The position numbers and the translations under genes are program-made. A stretch of 5,711 bases of DNA from Solobacterium sp. (lineage in GTDB: Bacteria; Bacillota_I; Bacilli_A; Erysipelotrichales; Erysipelotrichaceae). Position 1 is the stretch's first letter. Each line of letters opens with the position of its first letter. Below, piece after piece: positions 1-5,069 of this stretch. The notes under the pieces are model-generated. The model saw nothing but the letters and a program-made list of their open reading frames with translations. It made no database searches and had not been told where the DNA came from. Location of the stretch: NCBI GenBank assembly GCA_016280695.1, contig JAEEHG010000115.1, forward strand, positions 1-5,711. Reading direction: 5' to 3'.

Positions 1-2
1 AC

Positions 3-329
3 CTGACCCCGGAAACCGTTGTCATAACCCACCAGCTGATGAAAGCCTATGCCGTGATCATCTTCTTCCAGGCCGTCCAGTCGGTCATGACAAAAGGCGT
101 GCTGCGGGGCGGCGGGGACACCAGGTTCCTGATGATGGCCGACATCCTCTTCATGTGGATTGTCTCCATCCCGCTGGGCGCGTTTGTCGGCCTGGTGCTG
201 CAGGGACCGCCATGGGCGGCGGTGCTCTGCCTGCGGATCGATTTCGCCATCAAGTCCTTCTGGTGCATCCGGCGGCTGTTAAGCGGGAAATGGATCCACA
301 TCGTGGAAGGCGCCAGACGGACAAATTAA
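3..329 (+). CDS. MATE family multidrug efflux transporter, C-terminal fragment
   Basis: The open frame enters from the left edge and ends at TAA 327-329, giving 108 visible residues of a membrane protein that normally has about 450. It carries the MATE signature VLRGGGDTRF (visible residues 33-42), followed by a hydrophobic helix containing W-x-V-S-I-P-L-G, a second hydrophobic helix, and the typical tail of a basic amphipathic segment ending in SGKWIH. MATE proteins are inner-membrane antiporters that export cationic drugs or metabolites using Na+ or H+ gradients; the substrate cannot be read from this end. The internal ATG at 39 is only a methionine inside the helix, since coding similarity continues upstream of it. 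The gene converges on nusG and shares a terminator with it. The family call is fairly secure; the subfamily is open. Confidence 0.85.
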   Translation: MTPETVVITHQLMKAYAVIIFFQAVQSVMTKGVLRGGGDTRFLMMADILFMWIVSIPLGAFVGLVLQGPPWAAVLCLRIDFAIKSFWCIRRLLSGKWIHIVEGARRTN

Positions 330-335
330 GCAGAC

Positions 336-369
336 AAAAAAGCGGGTCAGCGCCCGCTTTCGTTTTTTT
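336..369. terminator. Bidirectional Rho-independent terminator between the MATE gene and nusG
   Basis: AAAGCGGG (339-346) pairs perfectly with CCCGCTTT (353-360) around a six-base loop that can be narrowed by a T-G pair. Rightward it is followed by seven T (363-369). Leftward, the six A at 336-341 become a U-run on the minus-strand transcript. It lies 7 bases after the MATE stop and about 10 bases after the nusG stop, so it can end both convergent transcripts. Confidence 0.9.
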
Positions 370-379
370 ACTGTCCTGC

Positions 380-958
380 TCAGTCAGTGACTTTCTGCAG
401 ATCGTTGTAGCTGATGTCCGTCGGTGTTTCACGGCCGAACAGCATGGTCATGACGTTGGCGACCTGGGTCTGGTCGTTCATGACATTGACCCGGCCTTCC
501 ATACCGCTGAACGGACCGGTGAGAATCCGGACTCTGTCGCCGACAGTGAAATCGACAACGACCCGCTGATCGGACTGGCCCATCCGCCGCAGGATGGATT
601 CCATCTCATCCGGTGATACCGGGAACGGCTTGGCGCCGCCGCCCGAGGAACCGATAAATCCGGTTACGCCCGGGGTGTTACGGACAACATACCAGGCTTC
701 GTCGGTCATGCGCATTTCAACAAACACATAACCCGGAAACATGTTCCGCATCTTTTCGATCTTCTTGCCGTTCTTGATTTCAATCTCCGGCTCTTCCGCC
801 ACCAGGATCCGGAACAGATAGTCCTGGATGCCCATGCTTTCCACACGGCGCTCCAGGTTTTCCTTAACCCGGTTCTCATGGCCGGAATACGTATTGACTA
901 CATACCAGCGCTTTTCGTTCTCTTCGTCGAGAACCACATTCGTCTTATTTTCGCTCAT
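380..958 (-). CDS. nusG: Transcription termination/antitermination factor NusG
   Basis: This 192-residue cytoplasmic protein binds RNA polymerase, modulates pausing and elongation, and can link polymerase to Rho or ribosomes. The NGN domain spans about residues 16-125, with RWYVVNTYSGHE (17-28), NMFPGYVFVEM (72-82) and NTPGVTGFIG (94-103). The KOW domain spans about 136-190, with FTVGDRVRILTGPF, an internal G-x-V strand and FGRETP (174-179). The length is slightly above the usual 175-185 because of a 15-residue acidic/polar N-terminal lead. The start is supported by GGAG at 966-969, seven bases upstream and inside the end of secE; only 2 bases separate the two genes. It is the last gene of rpmG-secE-nusG and is followed directly by a terminator, with no rplK behind it. 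Confidence 0.97.
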   Translation of the reverse strand: MSENKTNVVLDEENEKRWYVVNTYSGHENRVKENLERRVESMGIQDYLFRILVAEEPEIEIKNGKKIEKMRNMFPGYVFVEMRMTDEAWYVVRNTPGVTGFIGSSGGGAKPFPVSPDEMESILRRMGQSDQRVVVDFTVGDRVRILTGPFSGMEGRVNVMNDQTQVANVMTMLFGRETPTDISYNDLQKVTD

Positions 959-960
959 AC

Positions 961-1146
961 TTATGCTCCAATGCCGATCACGCGCAGCAGGAATGTGACG
1001 AGAAAGTCACAGCCGATGAAAAACAGGGCGAAAAACGCCGTAAAGAGAATGACTTCTACAGATGAAAGGCGGATGTCCTTGCCCTTCGGCCAGCGAACCC
1101 GCTTGGCTTCTTTCTGAATGCCGCTCCAGCTGAATGTACGATCCAT
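961..1146 (-). CDS. secE: Preprotein translocase subunit SecE
   Basis: This 61-residue protein is the small essential clamp subunit of the SecYEG translocon in the cytoplasmic membrane. It has the Gram-positive layout: a cytoplasmic amphipathic stretch containing the conserved E-x-K-R-V-x-W-P (residues 13-20), then a single membrane segment at about residues 30-56 (VEVILFTAFFALFFIGCDFL region). The length matches the one-helix form common in Bacillota. The start has a perfect AGGAGG (1153-1158) six bases upstream, which overlaps the rpmG stop codon, so translation of the two is probably coupled. Position between rpmG and nusG is the standard order and confirms the call for a short, weakly conserved protein. 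Confidence 0.95.
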   Translation of the reverse strand: MDRTFSWSGIQKEAKRVRWPKGKDIRLSSVEVILFTAFFALFFIGCDFLVTFLLRVIGIGA

Positions 1147-1156
1147 GTCGAACCTC

Positions 1157-1309
1157 CTATTTCGTTTCCTTATGAAGGGTTTTCCGGCCGCATTTCGGAC
1201 AGAACTTCATAAGTTCAAGACGCTTCGCACTGTTTTTCCGATGTGAGGTCACATAGTTCCTGGACAGGCATTCACTGCAGACCAGAGTCACTTTGTTATC
1301 CTTTGCCAT
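1157..1309 (-). CDS. rpmG: 50S ribosomal protein L33, zinc-ribbon form
   Basis: This is a 50-residue gene read from ATG 1309-1307 to TAG 1159-1157. The product begins [14 protein letters not shown], has the L33 core [11 protein letters not shown], and ends in the [15 protein letters not shown] tail. Cysteines at 11, 14, 37 and 40 form two C-x-x-C pairs, so this is the zinc-binding (C+) version; zinc-independent paralogues lack these cysteines. L33 sits on the large ribosomal subunit near the E site. GAGGAG at 1320-1325 lies 10 bases upstream, a rather long spacing. It is the first gene of the rpmG-secE-nusG operon, about 22 bases after the predicted transcription start. Confidence 0.96.
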   Translation of the reverse strand: MAKDNKVTLVCSECLSRNYVTSHRKNSAKRLELMKFCPKCGRKTLHKETK

Positions 1310-1337
1310 AATGAAAAAACTCCTCAAGTGCTCTCCT

Positions 1338-1367
1338 AGGATAGCATAACTCCGTTCACAGCGTCAA
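1338..1367 (-). promoter_or_regulatory. Extended -10 promoter of rpmG-secE-nusG
   Basis: Read on the minus strand: TTGACG (1362-1367), an 18-base spacer, then TATCCT (1338-1343) preceded by TGC, which makes an extended -10. Transcription would start near 1331 and give a leader of only about 20 bases with the rpmG ribosome binding site in it. This promoter is needed because sigH, which often lies upstream on the same transcript in this neighbourhood, is here separated by three genes on the other strand. No experimental support; based on match to the sigma-A consensus and position. Confidence 0.65.
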
Positions 1368-1373
1368 TCTTTT

Positions 1374-1410
1374 ACTGCTTGCGGCCCGGCATCGGCCGCT
1401 CTGCCGCAGT
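1374..1410. repeat. GC-rich two-part inverted repeat between divergent promoters
   Basis: GCGGCC (1381-1386) pairs with GGCCGC (1394-1399) around a seven-base loop. An outer arm, ACTGC (1374-1378), pairs with GCAGT (1406-1410), leaving unequal internal gaps. It sits between the -35 boxes of the rpmG promoter (1362-1367) and the hydrolase promoter (1413-1418). No T-run follows it in either direction, so it does not look like a terminator. It could be an operator or a roadblock structure between the two transcription units, but no regulator is identified; treat the function as unknown. Confidence 0.4.
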
Positions 1411-1412
1411 AA

Positions 1413-1441
1413 TTAACCATGACCGTTTTTTTTGTTAGAAT
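1413..1441 (+). promoter_or_regulatory. Promoter of the nucleoside hydrolase operon
   Basis: TTAACC (1413-1418, four of six against TTGACA), a 17-base spacer, then TAGAAT (1436-1441) preceded by TGT, an extended -10 element. The expected start near 1448 leaves a leader of roughly 30 bases before the first hydrolase. The spacer contains eight consecutive T (1426-1433), which may bend the DNA or make spacer length unstable. Confidence 0.6.
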
Positions 1442-1450
1442 GAAAGCAGA
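1436..1450 (+). promoter_or_regulatory. Leader element TAGAATGAAAGCAGA, shared with the ROK gene
   Basis: This stretch covers the -10 box and the expected transcription start of the hydrolase operon. It matches 13 of 15 bases with 3397-3411 upstream of the ROK kinase; the two differences are both G/C swaps. The adjoining ATGAAAGCAGAAACC (1440-1454) also loosely resembles a CcpA catabolite-response element but lacks the central CG. A shared operator is a hypothesis; similarity of two -10 regions is the simpler explanation. Confidence 0.3.
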
Positions 1451-1478
1451 AACCGTACCGCAACAGGAGGACAATAAT

Positions 1479-2435
1479 ATGACTACAGAAAGGAAAATTC
1501 CGTTGATCCTGGACGGGGATCCCGGTCACGACGATGCCATTGCCTGGGTGCTGGCCGCGTCTGACCCGCGCTTTGAAATCAAAGCCATTACAGCCGTGGC
1601 CGGCAATCAGACCCTGGCCAAGGTCAGTGAAAACTGCCGGAAAATCGCCGCGCTGCTGCATCTGGACATTGAAGTCGCAAAAGGCCGGGAAATACCGCTG
1701 ATTGCCGATCTGATGACCGGCGGTGACTACCATGGCGAAACCGGTCTGGACGGGGCCGAACTGCCTGCCCCGGAGCATCCGTACAGTTCCCGCGGTGCTG
1801 TCGCGGTAATGGCTGAGGTTCTGCGGGAGAGTGAAGACCCGGTCATCATTGTCGCCACCGGACCGCAGACCAACGTGGCTGCCCTGCTGCTGGCCTATCC
1901 GGAACTGAAGCCGAAAATCCGGCTGGTATCCATTATGGGCGGCGGCCTGCGCAACGGCAACTGGACCAGCGCTGCCGAATTCAACATACTGAATGACCCG
2001 GAAGCCGCACATATTCTGTTCCATGCCGGTGTGCCCGTACTGATGTGCGGCCTGGATGTAACCGAACAGGCCATGATTTACCCGGCGGAATGGCAGACCC
2101 TGCGCAGTCTGCATAACCGGGTGGCGGATACGGTGGCCGCCTGGCTGGATTTCTTTTCCATCAAACTGAAAGAACTCGGCTGGGAGGGTGTCACCCTGCA
2201 CGATCCCTGTGCCGTGCTGGCCCTGAGCCACCCGGAAATATTCACCATGAAAGACTGTTATGTGGATGTCGTGCTGGACGGGGAATATACCCGCGGCCTG
2301 ACCATGTGTGACTGGAACGGCAGGACCGGGCATGCCCCCAACTGCCGGGCAGTGCTCGGGCTGGACCGGGAAAGGTTTGTGTCACTGCTCATTGAAGCAT
2401 GCCGCAGTTTCGGCGGCGGGGAGGAAAACGCATGA
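1479..2435 (+). CDS. Ribonucleoside hydrolase of the inosine-uridine-preferring (IUNH) family, first copy
   Basis: This 318-residue cytoplasmic enzyme is predicted to cleave the N-glycosidic bond of ribonucleosides, yielding free base and ribose for salvage or catabolism. It carries the calcium and catalytic cluster D12-G-D14-P-G-H-D18-D19, N43 in VAGN, H85 in HGETG, GPQTN (T131), the ribose-contacting AEFN (E167, N169), and H241-D242-P-C, with D242 as a calcium ligand. Length is typical for RihA/RihB-type enzymes. The start at 1479 is chosen over an in-frame ATG at 1419 because AGGAGG (1465-1470) sits eight bases upstream and the extra 20 residues would overlap the promoter and look noncoding. 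It is co-transcribed with a paralogue whose start overlaps its stop. Purine versus pyrimidine preference cannot be judged from sequence, so no rih letter is assigned. Confidence 0.93.
   Translation: MTTERKIPLILDGDPGHDDAIAWVLAASDPRFEIKAITAVAGNQTLAKVSENCRKIAALLHLDIEVAKGREIPLIADLMTGGDYHGETGLDGAELPAPEHPYSSRGAVAVMAEVLRESEDPVIIVATGPQTNVAALLLAYPELKPKIRLVSIMGGGLRNGNWTSAAEFNILNDPEAAHILFHAGVPVLMCGLDVTEQAMIYPAEWQTLRSLHNRVADTVAAWLDFFSIKLKELGWEGVTLHDPCAVLALSHPEIFTMKDCYVDVVLDGEYTRGLTMCDWNGRTGHAPNCRAVLGLDRERFVSLLIEACRSFGGGEENA
2418..2424 (+). promoter_or_regulatory. Ribosome binding site deciding the start of the second hydrolase
   Basis: GGGGAGG lies inside the last codons of the first hydrolase, where it encodes part of the FGGGEE tail, and stands seven bases before ATG 2432. 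It fixes the start at 2432 rather than the in-frame ATG at 2399, which has no such site and would add eleven basic residues before the conserved N-terminal strand. Confidence 0.8.
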
Positions 2436-3364
2436 AACGGCCTGTATGGATTGACAGTGATGCCGGCATAGATGACGCGATGGCGCTCCTGCTGGCCACA
2501 AGGCTGAAAGACATTGAACTTGTCGGGGCTTCGGCTGTGGCCGGCAATGCGGTTCTGGACCGGACTTTCCGCAATGTCCGGGATGTTCTGGCCCTGGCCG
2601 GGCGCAGTGATATTCCTGTCTTCAAAGGCGCTGAAAAACCATGGATCGTGCCGCTGGCAACCGCCCCGGACGCGCATGGTGAAGACGGCCTTGGCGGGGC
2701 TGTGCTGCCTGCTTCCCCGGCAAAGGAAGAAACGGAAACCGCCTGGGACATGCTGTATGAGGCCGCCTGCCGTTATCCGCACGAACTGACGGTTGTCGCT
2801 ATCGGCCCCCTGACCAATATCGCCACCGCCATCGTCACCTATCCGGATCTGGCCGGCCTGCTGAAGGAAGTGGCCATCATGGGCGGGGCAATCATCGGCG
2901 GCAACCGCACCCCGTGTGCCGAATTCAACATTCTCGCTGATCCGCACGCGGCCCAGTGCGTATTCAAATCCGGTATCCCGATCGCCATGTTCGGCCTGGA
3001 TGTCACCCACCAGATGTCCCTTTCCGAGCAGGAAATCGAGGAGATTGCCCGGACTTCATCCGCCGGTGAGCTGCTGCGCACGGCCAATGCCTACATCATT
3101 CCGCTGTATATGCGCAACGGGCATGGCCGCCAGGTCTTCATGCATGATTCCTGTCCGGTCATGTACCTGCAGTATCCGGAACTGTTCAAAGGCAAAAAAG
3201 CCGGGGTCAACGTTGAAACCCGCTCCGGCCCGGGCATGGGCAAGACGGTCAGCGACCTGTATGTATACGCGGACCAGCTGCCGCTGAAGAATGTCACCGT
3301 CATGCTGGAAGGTGACCGGGACCGCATGGCAGCCCTGGTGAAAGAACTGCTGGCTGAGATCTGA
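2432..3364 (+). CDS. Ribonucleoside hydrolase of the IUNH family, second copy
   Basis: This 310-residue paralogue of the preceding gene is clearly diverged from it rather than a recent duplicate. Conserved positions are D8-S-D10-A-G-I-D14-D15, N39 in VAGN, H82 in HGEDG, GPLTN (T128, N129), AEFN (E164, N166) and H238-D239-S-C-P. The calcium ligands and both active-site histidines are therefore kept, and the enzyme should be active. Differences from the first copy, which may bear on base preference, are A11 where the first motif usually has P, and HDSCPV in place of HDPCAV. The C-terminal region lacks the MCDWNGRTGHAPN-type segment of the first copy and has VSDLYVYADQLPLKNVTV instead. ATG overlaps the upstream TGA (ATGA), so translation is coupled. 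No nucleoside transporter or ribokinase of the PfkB type is adjacent in this window. Confidence 0.93.
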   Translation: MKRPVWIDSDAGIDDAMALLLATRLKDIELVGASAVAGNAVLDRTFRNVRDVLALAGRSDIPVFKGAEKPWIVPLATAPDAHGEDGLGGAVLPASPAKEETETAWDMLYEAACRYPHELTVVAIGPLTNIATAIVTYPDLAGLLKEVAIMGGAIIGGNRTPCAEFNILADPHAAQCVFKSGIPIAMFGLDVTHQMSLSEQEIEEIARTSSAGELLRTANAYIIPLYMRNGHGRQVFMHDSCPVMYLQYPELFKGKKAGVNVETRSGPGMGKTVSDLYVYADQLPLKNVTVMLEGDRDRMAALVKELLAEI

Positions 3365-3367
3365 ACA

Positions 3368-3397
3368 TTGACGCTCCCGCAGTCCGGCTTCTAAAAT
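3368..3397 (+). promoter_or_regulatory. Promoter of the ROK glucokinase gene
   Basis: TTGACG (3368-3373), an 18-base spacer and TAAAAT (3392-3397, five of six against TATAAT). The start would be near 3404, leaving a leader of about 18 bases containing the AGAGGA ribosome binding site (3409-3414). The -35 box begins only four bases after the second hydrolase stop, and no terminator intervenes, so the kinase may be made both from this promoter and by readthrough. TACAAT at 3397-3402 is an alternative -10 but would need a 23-base spacer. Confidence 0.6.
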
Positions 3398-3411
3398 ACA
3401 ATCAAAGCAGA
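3397..3411 (+). promoter_or_regulatory. Leader element TACAATCAAAGCAGA, shared with the hydrolase operon
   Basis: This is the second copy of the 15-base element seen at 1436-1450 (13 of 15 identical). Here it overlaps the end of the proposed -10 box and runs into the ribosome binding site of the ROK gene. If it is a regulator site it would tie sugar kinase expression to nucleoside breakdown; it may also be coincidence of AT-rich promoter sequence. Confidence 0.3.
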
Positions 3412-3421
3412 GGAAAACAAC

Positions 3422-4399
3422 ATGGCAAAAAAATATGATATCTGTCTGGACATCGGCGGTACGAAGGTCCTCGGCGCGGTCTTTGACCAGAACCGCAAAA
3501 TTATTTACCGGCTGAAGAAAAAGACCAAGGAAGGCGGCGAGTCAACCGAAAACGTCGAACAGGTCATCCTGAAGGTCGTCAAGGAAGTCATCGCCGCTTC
3601 CGGCATCAAAAAGAATGAGATCCGGGCCATTGCGGCCGGCGCCCCCGGCGTCATCGACCAGGAGAAGGGCATTGTCCTGTTCTCCCCGAACCTGCCCTGG
3701 AAGAATTACGACATCCGTGCGGCCGTCGAAAAGGCAACCGGGATTCCGTTCTATATCGGCAACGATGTCAATGTCGGTGTCCTGGGTGAGTATTACTACG
3801 GCGCTGCCAAGGGATATCACAACGTGGTCGGCTTCTTTGTCGGCACCGGCATGGGCGGCGGCCTGATCCTTGATGACCGGCTCTACACCGGCAACAAATT
3901 CAAGGGAGCCGAGTACGGCCACATGGTCATGGACCCGGAAGGTCCGCTGTGCTCCTGCGGCCAGCGCGGCTGCCTGGAAATCTATTCCGCCAAGCGCGGC
4001 ATGACTTCCTATATGCAGCAGCAGATCGCCCGGGGCCGGGCTTCCCTGATGATCGACCACTTTGAAAACGGCACCTTCCGCAGCAAGGTCCTGAAGCGCG
4101 CCCTGCTGCAGAATGACCCGGTAGCTACGGAAGCCGTTGACAGGTCCTGCCACTACCTGGCGGTCGCGACCGGCAATATGATCAACACCTTCAGCCCGGA
4201 TGTCATTATCTACGGCGGCGGGGTCATTGAAGCCTGCGGTGACATCTTCCTTGAGAAGATTCTCCGGGAAGTGGACAGATACTGCATGCCTTCCATCCGG
4301 GATACGGTGGAACTGAAAAAAGCCGCCCTGGGGGACGACTCGATCCTCTATGGTGCCCTGTCCATGATTGAAGCGGAAACCGCCAAAAAGAAAAAGTAA
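3422..4399 (+). CDS. glcK: ROK family glucokinase
   Basis: This 325-residue cytoplasmic kinase is expected to phosphorylate glucose to glucose 6-phosphate with ATP. It shows the phosphate-binding LDIGGTK (9-15), GAPGVID (73-79), the catalytic aspartate in G-N-D115-V-N, the second phosphate loop GTGMGGG (141-147), the sugar-contacting E164-x-x-H167, and the ROK zinc motif C177-S-C179-G-Q-R-G-C184-L-E with H167 as fourth ligand. GGG at 265-267 marks the C-terminal nucleotide-binding lobe. There is no N-terminal helix-turn-helix, so this is a kinase and not a ROK repressor. Length agrees with Bacillota GlcK. The tail ends in a run of lysines (AKKKK). ROK kinases for fructose, allose or N-acetylmannosamine share these motifs, so glucose is the likeliest but not a certain substrate. 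It has its own promoter and a strong terminator. Confidence 0.88.
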   Translation: MAKKYDICLDIGGTKVLGAVFDQNRKIIYRLKKKTKEGGESTENVEQVILKVVKEVIAASGIKKNEIRAIAAGAPGVIDQEKGIVLFSPNLPWKNYDIRAAVEKATGIPFYIGNDVNVGVLGEYYYGAAKGYHNVVGFFVGTGMGGGLILDDRLYTGNKFKGAEYGHMVMDPEGPLCSCGQRGCLEIYSAKRGMTSYMQQQIARGRASLMIDHFENGTFRSKVLKRALLQNDPVATEAVDRSCHYLAVATGNMINTFSPDVIIYGGGVIEACGDIFLEKILREVDRYCMPSIRDTVELKKAALGDDSILYGALSMIEAETAKKKK

Positions 4400-4407
4400 A
4401 TACAGTT

Positions 4408-4437
4408 AAGCCGCCGGTGCTGACCGGCGGCTTTTTT
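4408..4437 (+). terminator. Rho-independent terminator of the ROK gene
   Basis: GCCGCCGGT (4410-4418) pairs perfectly with ACCGGCGGC (4423-4431) around the tetraloop GCTG; two more A-T pairs extend the stem and T-run 4432-4437 follows. It starts 9 bases after the kinase stop. On the minus strand the same stem directly follows the sigH stop codon (4437-4439), but the U-tract there is broken (TTAACTGTATTT), so termination from that side would be weaker. Confidence 0.92.
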
Positions 4438-5042
4438 CATGTGGTCCGGTTGTGGACGGCGTTGCGGATATCCCGGCGGATCCGCTGCAGCTTGCCGCCG
4501 TAGGACCGGGGTGACATCTTCAGCCGGCTGCCTGCTTCCTCATAACTGCAGCCGCTGAGCCACGTGTCCATGATCTTCCTGTCTTCCGGCTTCATATGCC
4601 CGACATAGTCCTGCAGGCGGTCACGGGCCAGCGTATAGTTCAGATAGTATACCGGATCGTTCATCGGATCATTCTGGGCCACTGCCCCGTATACTTCCCC
4701 GGATTCCCCGATCTGGTCGTCGAGATGAACCATGCTGTACAGCGGAACCCGGCGGGGCGCGCTGTAACGCCGCATCAGTGAGTAGACCTTCCGCTGCAGC
4801 ACAACCGTCAGGAAGGTCCGGAACCCGCAGGCCTGGTCTTCCCGGTAGTTTTCCATCACGTCCAGGATGGCCAGCCGGGCCTCCAGCAGGATTTCCTCCC
4901 GGTACGGTTCCAGCGGCCGGAAGGTCCGGACGGCACTGTTCACGATACCCTTCAGGATAATGTCGCATTCCGAAAAAAGAGCCTTCCGGGCCCATTCGTC
5001 CCCCATCCGGCTCATGTATATGAGTTCATAAGGATTTTCCAT
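4437..5042 (-). CDS. sigH: SigH-like RNA polymerase sigma factor
   Basis: This 201-residue sigma-70 family protein has regions 2 and 4 only. Region 2 is about residues 24-95 (ILLEARLAILDVMENYRED then FRTFLTVVLQRKVYSLMRRY). The linker VPLYSMVHLDDQI, followed by NDPMNDPVYYLN, lines up well by eye with the VPLNSYVSLD and MNPEELI stretches of Bacillus SigH. Region 4 is about 147-195, with the helix-turn-helix SYEEAGSRLKMSPRSYGGKLQRIRRDI. Position directly after rlmB is where sigH sits in many Bacillota. SigH drives early stationary-phase, competence and sporulation-onset genes in Bacillus; the target set here is unknown. The core-binding D-L-x-Q-E-G motif is degenerate, so a diverged ECF-like sigma cannot be excluded. 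Its ribosome binding site, AAGGGAG at 5050-5056, overlaps the rlmB stop codon. Confidence 0.75.
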   Translation of the reverse strand: MENPYELIYMSRMGDEWARKALFSECDIILKGIVNSAVRTFRPLEPYREEILLEARLAILDVMENYREDQACGFRTFLTVVLQRKVYSLMRRYSAPRRVPLYSMVHLDDQIGESGEVYGAVAQNDPMNDPVYYLNYTLARDRLQDYVGHMKPEDRKIMDTWLSGCSYEEAGSRLKMSPRSYGGKLQRIRRDIRNAVHNRTT

Positions 5043-5046
5043 AACT

Positions 5047-5069
5047 GCTCTCCCTTCAAACGGGAGAAC
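5047..5069 (-). promoter_or_regulatory. mRNA hairpin hiding the sigH ribosome binding site at the rlmB stop
   Basis: On the minus-strand transcript GUUCUCCC (5069-5062) can pair with GGGAGAGC (5054-5047): eight pairs including one G-U, with the seven-base loop GUUUGAA. The 3' arm contains the sigH Shine-Dalgarno, and the loop contains most of the rlmB stop codon. A ribosome finishing rlmB would melt the stem. No U-run follows, so it is not a terminator. Confidence 0.55.

Noticed and set aside
155..616. Plus-strand open frame (153 codons) across the MATE end and nusG
   Set aside because: Runs through a terminator and lies antisense to nusG; both flanking genes have secure family motifs in other frames.
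1440..1454. Catabolite-response (CcpA) site at the hydrolase start
   Set aside because: It resembles the consensus in the left half but lacks the central CG and the right half symmetry, so I do not call it as a cre site.
1419..1478. Upstream in-frame ATG as start of the first hydrolase
   Set aside because: It falls within the promoter between -35 and -10 and lacks a ribosome binding site; ATG 1479 has AGGAGG at ideal spacing.
1413..2333. Long minus-strand open frame (306 codons) opposite the first nucleoside hydrolase
   Set aside because: It is the antisense shadow of a clearly conserved gene, rich in Q, H and G as expected for a shadow, without a matching family or ribosome binding site.
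2258..3010. Minus-strand open frame (250 codons) spanning both hydrolases
   Set aside because: Crosses two real genes on the other strand, has no recognisable domain and the composition typical of antisense reading of GC-rich coding DNA.
3542..4153. Minus-strand open frame (203 codons) opposite the ROK kinase
   Set aside because: Shadow of the kinase; the aspartate/valine/alanine-rich product matches no family I know and there is no start signal.
5047..5069. Terminator between rlmB and sigH
   Set aside because: The stem is real but no U-run follows; it overlaps the sigH ribosome binding site and fits coupling better.
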